The translations under genes were made by a program, and so were the position numbers. Under the pieces are notes generated by a model. The model ran no database searches. It was not told where the DNA came from and saw nothing but the letters and a program-made list of their open reading frames with translations. 64,000 nt of DNA from Osedax fenrisi. Its lineage: Eukaryota; Annelida; Polychaeta; Sabellida; Siboglinidae. The stretch's first letter is position 1. Every line of letters starts with the position of its first letter. Location of the stretch: NCBI GenBank assembly GCA_964019155.1, contig OZ025243.1, positions 30,889,371 through 30,953,370 of the forward strand. The letters run 5' to 3'. Shown piece after piece: positions 10,299-23,197 of the stretch.

Positions 10299-11006
10299 AC
10301 GATAGGTAATATAATATTATAAGCTACGATATTAGGCTATACAATTTGCTAACGATAAATAGTACGTATATACGAAAGTAATAATAGTATACGCATATAT
10401 TATAATAGTATATACAAAAAAGCGGTGTTGCTTATAATTAAATATAAATTAAATTTCTAAATTACCACGTAAATAAAATAACATATGAAATAGATTAATA
10501 TATAATGCACGATAAATAGAGAAATAAAATATTTTAAAATTTCTATATATTATAAATATTATTAAACTTATATACATTTCACAAGACTATTAAGATCCGT
10601 ATATTAGTGAATCATAGACTACAACCCATCGTCTTCAGTAGCTAACCTATCCGAAACACAATCGTAAAGACTCACATATTTAAAAAGGTAATACTTTTAG
10701 TATGATATATCACAACATATATTTATATAATAAACACAATATACATATATATATACACATATTATATAGTGCATTTGACAATATTGTAACATTTTAACTA
10801 TAAAAGTAGATATTTTAACTAGGCTAAAATCATTTATAATATTTATTTTATCTTCTATTTACTTAAGAGTAATACATAAATTGAGTTATTCTTAATGTTT
10901 ACGATATTTGCTATTGTTTAAAGAATGTATCTGTCTATCAATATATTATATTTATATTTATATGACTATTAATTACCACGTTTTATCATACGTATAGACC
11001 AAAGCT
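10299..11006. other. 5' flank of B1
   Basis: An AT-rich stretch without coding signal. It contains GATAAATAG near 10510 and probably holds the promoter and leader of the gene starting at 11007, but I could not align it convincingly with the related flanks at 15960 and 22860. Confidence 0.3.
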
Positions 11007-13451
11007 ATGAGTAACATTACAAATAACGATGACAAAACAAAGACAAATATCGAAATAACAAAGAAACCGGAAAAACCCGACAAAAAATCTACAGTCGATT
11101 CCGATCCCATGAAACTGTTATCCAAATCTCTAACGAGTCCCTTACCCGACGCCGCGACTAAAACTCCGTCGAACAGCTCCACCAAAACTCTACCCACCTC
11201 CATAATGAACCCGATAACGAAGGCTTTAACTAACCCGCTACCGAATGCCGAACACGTACTGAAACCCGTAGAGAATGTCTCGGCAGCATTCCCTAAGCAC
11301 CCTCTAACGAGAACGTTAACCAGCCCAATGCCGAACGTCGCAACGAAATCGACGGCAAACTCTTCGACGAATACCCTGCCGAATCATATAAATAACCAGC
11401 TAACGAGAACCGTAACGCACCCTCTACCGAAGTCGCAAACTAGCACCCCAATTAGCACCCCGACTAACACCATAGCACAATCAGTTAGGACCACCCAGGA
11501 GAGGGCTACCTCCATTCCGGAACCGATAACCGATGCCGTATCCCTGATAAGGGGCGTGGTAGTCGACTCCGCTAGCGAGTCGATGTCAGACGGCCATCAG
11601 TCGACGTTCATGGTACTCCGTCGTCTGTTCAGCTTCGAAGAACGAGACATGTTGTCCGCGACGAACTCCGAATTGGCTAGTATGCACGAATTTATCGAAG
11701 CCGAGTCATCTCGTATGGCCGACGAAGGGGTACCCTACGCCGAAATCCCGCTTCAGGTACGCGCCAATATCAACACGAAACTCGGACGACATCGTCTGTT
11801 CGATTTTCTGCAGGCGGCCGAATTGGCCAAGCGCAACAAAGACGCTAAACTAAAGACCGGTCAAACATTATCGAAGTCGAGTAGTTTCACCACCGTCGAA
11901 TCCGTAGAACTCGGTTCCATGAACATCTTAGAGCCTATCGTTTACAAAGGAATGCCGGCTATGAATCCCTCGCTACCTCAACCATCGAATGCCACCAACG
12001 TAGTAGCCATACCGAACAAGTTGACGGTCGACGATAAAAAGGACACCTCTAAAACAATGCCGGGATTGATTAAGAGACATACGTTGTCAAATCGCGAGAA
12101 CTCGTCTCCTTCTATTACATCCGGGTCGGGCGCCGAATCAAACAGAGAAGTTACTCAAAGACACTCGACGCGCACAGTTCTGGTGGATAAGAAAATCTCA
12201 TTACACAGCATAGAACGTATCGGTTCTTCTAAATCGCAAAACTCGCCGAATAATCAAGATCCCGATGTCGTCAATTCGAGTAAAGACACTACGCCTAATA
12301 AGAACCAAGACCTAAACAAATCGAATAACAATAATCAAGATCCCGATGTCGTCAGTTCGAGTAAAGACACGACGCCTAATAAGAACCAAGACCTAAACAA
12401 ATCGAATAACAATAGTCAGGATAACGATAACGGTGGATTTTTCCCCTATCTATTCTCGAACAACGTCTCCGATGAGGATAAACGCAAGATGGACGAGAAC
12501 GAATCGCAAACCGTGATCGGCCGAATAAGGAACTTCTTCTCCTACGATCCTCTAGAGGAAGTGGTACCCGGACAAGAAATGTCGTCGTCGTCCAACGATA
12601 CCAGTCTGGGTTCGATGAATATCTACGAACCGATAGTTTACACGGGCATGGACGAATCGGACATGCCGAAAGACCGTAAAGCTGAGCTAATCGCCAATAA
12701 CCAGTTGATGAATAAACGAAAACTATCGATGTTAAACCAAGAAATGCACGTCGGTAATGCGTCGTTACAGATAAGGGATTTAAAAAAAGTTTTAGAGAAC
12801 GAAGAGAAGAGGAAGCAACTTAAATCGAATTCCGTGAATTCGTCCAATTTGAAGCGAAAAACATTAAAACATAGAAATTCCTTGAAACCGATGGATCAAA
12901 AAACACTAGCTATTAATATTATAAAAGAAAAAATGCAGGAATTACTCGACAAAACTCAAGCAATAGATAATAATACCGATGAAATGAGATTGGATGAGTC
13001 TGCAATTTTAGCTGATATTATAGAAAAAATAAATGATATATGTGATCTTCCTGAAAGTCATAAAAAAAATAAATTGGAAAGGTTAAAATCAATCAAATCG
13101 ATTAAATCACTTTTATCTCTACATAAAACAATACGCAAAGATAAAAAAAAGAATGAAAAATATATATCGAAAGAAAATATTACAAAAATGAATACAATTT
13201 TGACTAGTGATACAATAATAGAGAAAATTATATCGAATAAAATACCTAAAGAAAAAAATCTAAAAAACGACGTTAAAGATTCAAAAATAGATAATAATAA
13301 ATTAAAATCTGGTGATAAATTTAAAGCTGCGGCAGAGCCATTGCATGTTTCTAATAGTCTGGAGGATGAACTACTTTTGATAGAGAAAAACATCAAAGAC
13401 ATGGAAGATAAAATTAATAACGAAGAAGAAGAGGTTGATAGTAGTGGTTAA
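11007..13451 (+). CDS. Unknown low-complexity protein, type B paralogue 1 (B1)
   Basis: An open frame of 814 codons from ATG at 11007. I do not recognise the family. Residues 30-150 carry repeated SLTSPLPDAATK / TLTSPMPNVATK units. Residues 170-290 form the most ordered-looking part (RRLFSFEERDML through RHRLFDFLQAAELAKR). The phrase LGSMNI-L/Y-EPIVY occurs twice, near residues 301 and 533. A 27-codon tandem repeat lies at 12252-12413. The last 250 residues are Lys/Glu/Asn-rich and probably coiled coil. The C-terminus (SNSLEDELLLIEKNI, near residue 780) closely matches B2 (SNSPEDKSLFIEKNI). Base composition shifts from CpG-rich codons in the first 1.9 kb to AT-rich codons after about 12880. 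The ATG is consistent with its AT-rich upstream context. No signal peptide or membrane segment is seen. Confidence 0.75.
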   Translation: MSNITNNDDKTKTNIEITKKPEKPDKKSTVDSDPMKLLSKSLTSPLPDAATKTPSNSSTKTLPTSIMNPITKALTNPLPNAEHVLKPVENVSAAFPKHPLTRTLTSPMPNVATKSTANSSTNTLPNHINNQLTRTVTHPLPKSQTSTPISTPTNTIAQSVRTTQERATSIPEPITDAVSLIRGVVVDSASESMSDGHQSTFMVLRRLFSFEERDMLSATNSELASMHEFIEAESSRMADEGVPYAEIPLQVRANINTKLGRHRLFDFLQAAELAKRNKDAKLKTGQTLSKSSSFTTVESVELGSMNILEPIVYKGMPAMNPSLPQPSNATNVVAIPNKLTVDDKKDTSKTMPGLIKRHTLSNRENSSPSITSGSGAESNREVTQRHSTRTVLVDKKISLHSIERIGSSKSQNSPNNQDPDVVNSSKDTTPNKNQDLNKSNNNNQDPDVVSSSKDTTPNKNQDLNKSNNNSQDNDNGGFFPYLFSNNVSDEDKRKMDENESQTVIGRIRNFFSYDPLEEVVPGQEMSSSSNDTSLGSMNIYEPIVYTGMDESDMPKDRKAELIANNQLMNKRKLSMLNQEMHVGNASLQIRDLKKVLENEEKRKQLKSNSVNSSNLKRKTLKHRNSLKPMDQKTLAINIIKEKMQELLDKTQAIDNNTDEMRLDESAILADIIEKINDICDLPESHKKNKLERLKSIKSIKSLLSLHKTIRKDKKKNEKYISKENITKMNTILTSDTIIEKIISNKIPKEKNLKNDVKDSKIDNNKLKSGDKFKAAAEPLHVSNSLEDELLLIEKNIKDMEDKINNEEEEVDSSG
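12252..12413 (+). repeat. 81-bp in-frame tandem duplication in B1
   Basis: Two copies of 81 bases (12252-12332 and 12333-12413) differ at only a couple of positions and encode NQDPDVV-N/S-SSKDTTPN and following residues twice. This is a recent expansion that keeps the frame. Confidence 0.95.
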
Positions 13452-13488
13452 TAAAATTTCTAAATGAATATCTAATTTATTATAATAA

Positions 13489-13533
<45 letters not shown>

Positions 13534-14514
13534 ATTAATTAAATTAATAATTTAAATATTTTAGTATTTTATTAATTTTGCTACATTATGTTATAATATA
13601 ATTAGTCACTTATAGCGACAACTAACGAGGTAGTTATTGTAATATTTTATATAATAATTAGAATATATTTTTATAATAATTATATAATATATGTTTAAAA
13701 ATGTATCATTATTATTCAGATATTTATGATGAACTATTTGTTATTAATCTATAATTTATTAAACAAATATTAGTACATTTTTAAATACATTTATGTAATA
13801 TATTACCTATAAGTATTACAAATAGTATCAACTATTATATCAAATATTACAACCTATTATAAATAATATATAAATTAAGTAATACTATTTAGTTAAATAT
13901 CACGCAATAATGTCTGCACTTAGAAGTTAATATCTATGTGTAATAGGTAGTTTATGATGAGAGCCGAAAGGCTGCAGTCTAACATTCCATGATTTAATCA
14001 GGTCAAACCATACGCGCTGAAATATGTTATTATAATTAGCGTAAGTGATGCTATAGCATGTAGTATACATACTTAGTATTATAGTATTCTTTTGTGTTTA
14101 TTTTAGGTCAGTAGGTGATTTTGGTCAGTAGGTCCTATGTATTGTTTAAATATACTTTGTAGTTTCGTGTATATATATATATATATAATTACATATATCT
14201 ATGCGCATATGTTTGAATAATATTATTTAAGTAATAATAGTTATAGGTTTATACTAGTTCTTAACTTTATATTCATTTGAAATATTTCCTTGATCATTTG
14301 GTATCGATTATACATATTAATACTTATATATCGAAATTGGATCCATTAACTATAAACAATAATTTACATTCCACATACCTATATATATATATAGGACTAC
14401 ATATGGGGCCTATACAACTAACTCTTTTGTTATGGTTGATAATAATATTATATGTGCATTATTTGCTGTAGTAATGTCAAGATACATTATTAAGTCAATT
14501 AAGTACTATATATA

Positions 14515-14562
<48 letters not shown>

Positions 14563-14640
14563 TGATATCTTGAATATATATTAATTTATTAAAATACTAT
14601 AGTAACTAGTAGTCACTGACTAATACCATACACTAACCAT
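13452..14640. other. AT-rich 3' flank of B1
   Basis: The first 250 bases align with the 3' flank of B2 from 16973 (shared gaatatctaatttatt and taatataattagaata-like stretches), supporting duplication of whole genes. TA tracts lie at about 13490-13531 and 14516-14562. No gene is seen. Confidence 0.6.
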
Positions 14641-14649
14641 ATTATAAGT

Positions 14650-15180
14650 TATATACAAGTTTATAAATGAGTCATACATGGATACACTTACTTTACTTTC
14701 GCTGAGCTATCGCTCGACCCAGTGTTGATGGTTTCTTTCATTCACCACGATCCATCATCACATATCGCGTATTTCATCGATATCCTTAGAGCCTCTATAT
14801 ACGTAAACTGTTGACGACCTCTTCTTCTTTTTACTCGAGTGTGTTCATAGAATTATATTAGGTATGGGTAATTTCTTCTTTGTAACATATAGGTAAGTAA
14901 CTACATTCTCCGGCAAGATTTAAAATTCTTTCATAGATTATATCTGTTGTTTTAGGTGATCCGTTATATAGTTTTTTTGTTGCTGGTTTTGCTTTTCCAG
15001 GAGATATTCTGAGCAATATGTTGTAAGCGAGTATATATAGTATACTTATATATAGTATATACGTATATATAGTATATATATATAGCATATATGCTATAGA
15101 ATACATCTATCCGTTTTCTCAGTGTACTGCCTAATGTCCAGCATTGACCACCATATAGTAGTAGGGATATCGTTTACAAA
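14650..15180 (-). mobile_element. RTE-like LINE 3' fragment
   Basis: On the minus strand broken frames read NILLRISPGKAKPATKKLYNG and then ERILNLAGECSYLP, which resembles the ORF2 C-terminus of RTE elements (KLYG, RERRLRFAGHC). Stops interrupt it, and a TA-rich insertion lies in the middle (15030-15090). It is truncated and inactive. Confidence 0.5.
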
Positions 15181-15323
15181 TATTGATTCAAGTTAGTGTA
15201 TCCTGTTATTTAATTTTCAATTATTAATTATTCTCCAACATGTTTATTATTATAAAAGGTATTTTTATTATGTTATACCATCATTATATATGAATCTGTA
15301 ACTTAGTAAATATATTTTAAATT

Positions 15324-15595
15324 ATGCTATATGATGCTATATGATGCTATATGATGCTATATGATGCTATATATGATGCTATATGATGCTATATGATGCT
15401 ATATATGATGCTATATGATGCTATATATGATGCTGTATGATGCTATATGATGCTATATGATGCTATATGATGCTATATGATGCTATATGATGCTATATAT
15501 GATGCTATATGATGCTATATGATGCTATATGATGCTATATGATGCTATATGATGCTATATATGATGCTATATGATGCTATATGATGCTATATATA
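15324..15595. repeat. ATGATGCTAT minisatellite
   Basis: About 26 head-to-tail copies of the decamer ATGATGCTAT, with interspersed 12-base variants carrying one extra AT. It lies 580 bases upstream of B2. There are no spacers, so it is not a CRISPR-like array. Confidence 0.95.
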
Positions 15596-15919
15596 CATAT
15601 AGCTATACATATACCTATAGGTATAATAACTTATAATAATAATATAATTAATGACAACAATTAAATTTAGTTTATAAAATATATTATATTATTTCTAGTT
15701 ATTTTTAAATATAAAATAAGTGATAGTAGGTATAATAATATAGAATAATATAGATATAACTAGAATCTAGAATCTAGATAACGCACATACAATGTATTTA
15801 ATATATGTAAGTATACCACCATTATTAATAGTAAAAGTAATATAATAGAATAGTATTAAATACTATAGCGTATACGCAATACTATAATTATATTACTAGT
15901 ACTTTATAAATGTATTTTA

Positions 15920-16174
15920 ATATTACAATTTTAATTATTACAAATAAATTTGATAAATATTTAATATGTAAAATTTAAACATAACAAAAATAAACAAAGA
16001 TTAATAGCGTATGCATACAAAACATAAGAAAATATCAATAAACATCACAAACTATCTTAAAGCACTAAGCAAAAAACTATATAGAGTATCATTATAAAAT
16101 TGCGTGTGATCACGTAAGAAGACTACAATTATCAAATACGGTTATATATTTTCATATTATAAGTAACTAATAAT
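15920..16174 (+). promoter_or_regulatory. B2 5' flank, homologous to A2 5' flank
   Basis: The stretch gtaaaatttaaac ... attaatagcgtatgc ... aaagcactaagcaaa ... acggttatatatt also occurs, in the same order and spacing, upstream of A2 (22871-23085). In B2 the TATA-like position reads GATTAATAG rather than TATAAATAG. It probably contains the promoter and leader. Confidence 0.6.
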
Positions 16175-16972
16175 ATGTCGAAAAGAGGCAATTCTACTGA
16201 CCGGGTAGAAGCCATTCCCCGCGAATCAGGAGCCCTCGATAATAGTTCGCAAAACAATAATTCCAAGTCGAATTTACCGAAAACGGCGGATTCGTCATCC
16301 GATATCGATTTGAATTTCGTAAGAAAATGCTTCGCTGGTTTAATCGCGCAACACGATAGCGTAGAGGTCGCCCCCCTACCCGGTGCAGCGAAGTCCGTGC
16401 CGAAGCCCAGCTGCTCTAATACTATAGCGAATCCACTAACGAATGCCGACACGAAACCCGCGGAGAACGCTTCACCTTTAGCGAAAGAGTTAACGAATCC
16501 TCTACCGAGAGTCACGACGAAATCCCCCCCGAATTCCCCTCTGAATACGTCTACTAACCCGACGGCAAATAACTCGATGACTTCCGTCGAAACGGATAAA
16601 GACGCTGCCTCCGATAAGGAAGATGCGAAACAATTGACGCCCTTGGTTCGGTTAGGTAGAAGGATCTCACTAGGTATCGGTTCTTTTATAACTCAAAACT
16701 CGTCGATACACCAGGCTCCCAGTATTACGAGTTCGAATAAGACGCCTAAGAATAACGATAATAAAAACCGATCAAACAATAATAGGGATACTACTCGGGA
16801 TAAAGATCAAACCGGATGTTTACCATATTGTTTATTGAACAACGACACCGAAGAGCCATTTCAAGTTTCTAATAGCCCGGAAGATAAATCACTTTTTATA
16901 GAGAAAAACATCAGAGAAAGTAAAGCTACGCTTAACCAAGAAGAAGAAATTGATAAGATTAATTTGAATTAA
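16175..16972 (+). CDS. Unknown low-complexity protein, type B paralogue 2 (B2)
   Basis: An open frame of 265 codons, one third the length of B1. The N-terminus (SKRGNSTDRVEAIPRES) is unlike B1. From residue 85 it carries B1-like units: NPLTNADTKPAENAS and ELTNPLPRVTTKSPPNS. It then has LVRLGRRISLGIGS, an Asn-rich linker, PYCLLNND (B1 has PYLFSNN), and the shared end SNSPEDKSLFIEKNI. It lacks the ordered-looking middle part of B1 and its duplicated LGSMNI phrase. Stop and 3' flank resemble those of B1. It probably arose by tandem duplication followed by internal loss, or B1 grew by expansion. Function unknown. Confidence 0.75.
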   Translation: MSKRGNSTDRVEAIPRESGALDNSSQNNNSKSNLPKTADSSSDIDLNFVRKCFAGLIAQHDSVEVAPLPGAAKSVPKPSCSNTIANPLTNADTKPAENASPLAKELTNPLPRVTTKSPPNSPLNTSTNPTANNSMTSVETDKDAASDKEDAKQLTPLVRLGRRISLGIGSFITQNSSIHQAPSITSSNKTPKNNDNKNRSNNNRDTTRDKDQTGCLPYCLLNNDTEEPFQVSNSPEDKSLFIEKNIRESKATLNQEEEIDKINLN

Positions 16973-18238
<1,266 letters not shown>

Positions 18239-19300
18239 TAAGCAACTTTATATAGCACCAAATAAAACCAATCTAATGTCATTAAATAGCATTCTAGTAC
18301 CAACATATTATATAGAAAACAAACTTATTAATAACTGTATTTAAAATAAAGATCTAGGTATAATATTTGATAATTGTTTGTATTTTGATAAGCATGTAAT
18401 AGAGTGTTGTAGAGGTGCTCTAATGACTATTAATAATTTATTTAGATGCTTTATAACTAGCGATGTTACAATGTTTTTAAAAGCTTATATTACATATGAT
18501 CGGCCAAAATTAGAATTTGCCACAACTGTTTGGAATCCTGGTCTTAAAGCAATACGTTACAATGGACTAACCGACAAGATCGAAAGTGTTCAAAGATTAT
18601 TCACAAGGAGACTATTTGGTACTTGTGGACTAAAATATACTAATTATAATGAACGACTAAATTACCTTGGACTAAAATCTCTCGAACTACGGCGTATTCA
18701 CAATGACCTGATTATGACATTCAAGCTAGTTAATAATCTATGCAAGGTTGACTACTCTGAAATATTATATTTTACCAAGAAAAATTCTAGAACACGTGGC
18801 CATGACTTAACACTCCTGGCTTGTAAGTCACGAACAAATGTACATATGAACTATCTAAATAACCGTATAATAAATATATGGAATAATCTTGATTATGAAA
18901 CAGTTCATTCTCCATCCTTGAACTGTTTCAAATCTTGTATAAATAAAATTAATTTTAATAGATACTTATCTATTATGCGATCTATTACTTAATTTATTGT
19001 CATTTTTATTATTATCTTATATATATATATGCTTATATACATGCTATAGCATGTAACCGTTACATGTAATTCGTAAATTCAATATCTTATGTATGATATA
19101 TCATGTTAATATTATCTAATTCTATCTTAATCTTATGTATTGCGAACGTTTGATATTTATTTTATATATATTAATTTAATTAACTTACTTATTTCCTATT
19201 GTTAGTTTAAATGTTTACTGTATAAATGTATAAATATGTACCTACTTTAATATTTATATTTATGAATTATCATGAATAAAATTCAATTCAATTCAATTCA
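18239..19300 (+). mobile_element. CR1/jockey-like LINE 3' fragment
   Basis: Encodes the post-RT part of an ORF2 protein: DLGIIFDNCLYFDKHV, LEFATTVWNPGL, ESVQRLFTRRLF, NERLNYLGLKSLELRR, MTFKLVNNL, and a terminal FKSCINKI. The frame is open for over 200 codons with one upstream stop. It ends in attcaattcaattc repeats and an AAT tail, which is typical of CR1-like 3' ends. The RT and endonuclease are missing (5' truncation). Confidence 0.85.
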
Positions 19301-19500
<200 letters not shown>

Positions 19501-20224
19501 TCAGATTTGGAAATTGCCTGGGATAAGGAAGAAGCAGAGCTTATCGAGTCTTTCACCTATTTAAGATTACGAGTAGAAAAAATTACATAGGAATATAATA
19601 GAACAAGAAACAGTAGTACAATAAATAGAATAATAAATTAAATTATTAAAATAAATCATTAACTCATAAAGCATAAATATCCATAGAATATCAACTTTCC
19701 GAATGTGGGTTTATCAAGTCCAAAACTTAGGGAATATAATTTCGCCAAGAGTAGATATATACTGGTAACATTTGGAGCCAGCAAATGTATCCATATTACC
19801 CGATATAATATATGAAATATTTATAAATTAAGAGTCAAAGAAATACAAAAAAACACAAATTCCATCTTTATTCTACTACCAAAATAAATATAAATATATA
19901 AATATAATAAAAGAAAAAATAATTTAAAATAATATAATTATAAATAGTAAATAATGTATAATTTATATTCTTTACAAAGAGCAGAACATGATATAGATAA
20001 CACATTAAACATACAAAATATTATTGAAAAAACTCCTCGTAATCTAATAATCATTTTTTTAAATATAAATATATATAAAATATATTAAAAAGTTATAGTA
20101 AACCAAATAATAGGAAAAAAAACTATATAACTACAAAATAATAAACACAAAAACCTTATATTAAAAAAAAAGTAAAACATATAAGAATAATAATAATAAT
20201 AATAATAGTATTATAAAAAATTAG

Positions 20225-21285
20225 TCAGTTACCTTTACCTTTACCAGATCGGGATAGTTTCCCTAGCATATTCTACAATCTTTTTATAGATGTTTCTATC
20301 TTTCATCGCTGTCTTCACTTCTTCTACTGTTAGGCCTGTGTCATCAGTTAGTTGCTTTATATAGTTTCGTTTCGGTCGTCTACGCTTTGTAAATCCGTGA
20401 GCAGGCATCCACATTAGTACACCACTTATAATCTCATTTTCGTTTCTGAAGTAGTTTCCAGAAAATCGTGTTCTTCTTTCCCGGATAGTCTTGGAGAGAG
20501 TAGGAATATTTCCATATAGTTTCTTGTTTGTTAAGTGTAGTTTCCATGATATATTAAATACTACTCTCAACATTCTTGTATATGTTCCGTCAAGTTTTAT
20601 TTCCAATTTTGTAGTAAGTGTCCACGCTTCAGATCCGTAAAGTAACACCGATTCTACTACTTCTCTGAAGAAATTTCTTTTGAGTGTTGCCGTAAGATTT
20701 GATTTCCATATTGAACTTAATTTGTCAAGAGCGCTCTAAGATTTGGCTATTCGGACCTTTATTTCCTTATCCATTGATGATATCTCACTTCCAAGATATG
20801 TATAGTTATCTACATAATTCAGTTGTGTTCTATTTACAGATCTTACTTTATGGTCAGTGTTAATATTAAAATGCTGAGTTTTTCTAATATTGACCCTTAA
20901 TCCTACTGAATTTACTTTCTCTTCCAAGACATGTAGAAGCTCTTCCGCATCACTACATTAATCCGCAAAGAGTGCCATATCATCTGCATAATCTGCGTCT
21001 GATAGTGTAACTGTTGGGTATCTTCTTCCTCTTTATTTCTGAAGTGTTAACCCTAGATCTTTATGTAGGTCAATGGATGTCCTTAAAATATAATCAAGTG
21101 TTATGATAAATAGTAAAGGTGCAATAGTATCCCCCCGAAGTACACCTGAATTAATGTCAAAGAGATCAGTGTCCCCGTCTGGCGATCGAACCATGGATGT
21201 GTTATTACTATATAGAATCATAATTGCATTGATAATCTTGTTTGGTATGCCGTATGATTTCATAGTCATAGTCAGTTACACTTTA
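20225..21285 (-). mobile_element. RTE-like LINE fragment (RT and C-terminus)
   Basis: Read on the minus strand: SYGIPNKIINAIMILYSN, SGVLRGDTIAPLLFI, then DADYADDMALFAD, NSVGLRVNIRKTQ, YLGSEISSMD, SVLLYGSEAWTL, a basic RRRPKRNYI segment and a short GKGN-like terminus. Stops after FAD and RIAKS break the frame. It is 5'-truncated inside the RT domain and inactive, and from a different lineage from the element at 4120-7592 (GDTIAPLLF versus GCILSPSLF). Confidence 0.85.
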
Positions 21286-21289
21286 TAAT

Positions 21290-21963
21290 AAGTCATTTTA
21301 AAAGTAAATTATATTATAGGTCGGATAAAAGTTTAAACAAATTATGTCTTTAAAATTATAATTAAAATTCTTTTATATTAATTGAAATTTAAAATCTTTC
21401 TTATGTAATTATCTAAGTTATTCCATAGTCCTATAGGACATGTGATAGATAAACAGAAAGCTTTTCTATATGTTATAACTTTAAATCTATGAAATATAAA
21501 TGTATTATATAATATTACATATGTAATTTAATTGAATATCATTTTTGTAAATTAAAAGGTAATAGATTATTCCTGGCCCTAAACATAATCTTCATGGTAT
21601 CATTTTGACAATGTCATAACATTATAATGACTTATGAATAATATAAAAAGTTGAATAATTAGAATCATTATTTATAATTTTCAAAGCTATTTTTGTTGTA
21701 GTATACATATTTTATTTAAATTTGACAACATTTATTACCCCACGTATGAAAGTAGTAGGTAAGTATGTAAGGTGAGAATAAATAAATGAATTATGTGCCA
21801 ATACCAAAGATTTTGCGAAGCAACATTTTTGGTATTGGTATATAATTTGTATTAGTAAAGGCACAAATTTTCCTTCGGAAAATCTTTGCAATACTAATTA
21901 GTAAAAGATTTAATATTACAATTTATTAAAAATACCAATAGCTCTAGATAATTTCGTAGATAC

Positions 21964-22004
<41 letters not shown>

Positions 22005-22015
22005 ATTATAATTAT
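21290..22015. other. AT-rich stretch with small inverted repeats
   Basis: No gene. Contains an imperfect inverted pair around 21790-21905 (caataccaaagattttgcg and complements) and a TA tract at 21967-22001. Confidence 0.5.
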
Positions 22016-22020
22016 AATTA

Positions 22021-22190
22021 AATAATTGGCTCTCATTAAAATCATGGATACCTTAAGTTAAGGTCCTTAACATGAGAGCGGCTTCGAAGGACATTAGAGC
22101 CATATATGGTTATAAGTGAAAACGTCATCTAAGTTCCTGGATGGGATGAAAGGACTCAACCAAATATGAATAATAATAACAATAACAATA
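22021..22190 (+). mobile_element. tRNA-derived SINE, 5'-truncated copy
   Basis: Shares the body ttggctctcattaaaa, catgagagcggcttcgaagg, gtgaaaacgtcatctaagtt and ggatgggatgaaaggactc with five other copies in this window, and ends in aacaataacaata. The tRNA-like head is missing. Confidence 0.85.
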
Positions 22191-22209
22191 TATATATATA
22201 TATTAAAAT

Positions 22210-22249
<40 letters not shown>

Positions 22250-22860
22250 TACACTATTTATAATTTCCCTATAGTAATATAATATATTTGTTATGCTATT
22301 TAAATAAGTCACATATGAATCTTACATATATTTAACTAGTTAATTATTCTATTAAACTGTAAATATTAGTTTGATCAAATATTCGTAAAATTATAAAATT
22401 ATCTTATTATTTTATAATTATACTTTATATAACTGTATCTGCATCTAAAACATATCAAATATATTTTAAATAATGTTATATATATACCTAATACATCTTA
22501 ATAATACTATAAATAATAACACACCATTGATTATATATAACTATAGTTTATAAACATTTATAAAATAATATAAGAGATATTTAGAAATATAAAATATATA
22601 AGAATAGTAATATACAATAAATATAAATATTATATATGTACCTACTACAGATATAACGTAATTCTAGAAAATATAACCCTTAGGTATTGTATACAATCTG
22701 TTTAAAATATATGTTCTATTATTAATAGTAATGCATTACCATAGTATAACAATTACTCTATACTATAGCCTATAGTCTATAGTATATAGGTATATATACC
22801 TAAGTATGCATATATATTTTTTTAAATATTAAAATTTTAAATATTACAAATATATTTAAC

Positions 22861-23197
22861 AAATAATAATGCGTAAAATTTAAACCAACACAATTATAAA
22901 CAATGTATAAATAGCGTAGGCGAAAAAGCACAAGAAACATTAATACAAACTACACCATATCTCAAAGCACTAAGCAAACACACACACAATATAAAGCATA
23001 AGATACACTCGCGCGTGTTCAACAAAACGACGCCAAACAATGCCGATTACGATTAATGATTACGGTTATATATTATAATATCATACATTAACTATACAAT
23101 TATAATAACAATACTATAAAATACGTGGAAGGGTCTATATAGACGAAGTAGAAACAATTGCAAGCGGAGTAATAATTATACATCGGCACCAGCCACA
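22861..23197 (+). promoter_or_regulatory. A2 promoter and leader region with TATA box
   Basis: TATAAATA at 22906-22913 sits inside a block homologous to the B2 5' flank (gtaaaatttaaac, atagcgtaggc, aaagcactaagcaaa, gattacggttatatatt). Transcription would start about 30 bases downstream, leaving a leader of about 260 bases before the ATG at 23198. The ATG context is ccacaATG. Confidence 0.55.

Noticed and set aside
15324..15595. CRISPR-like array
   Set aside because: Decamer repeats are contiguous with no unique spacers, and the host is a eukaryote; it is a minisatellite.
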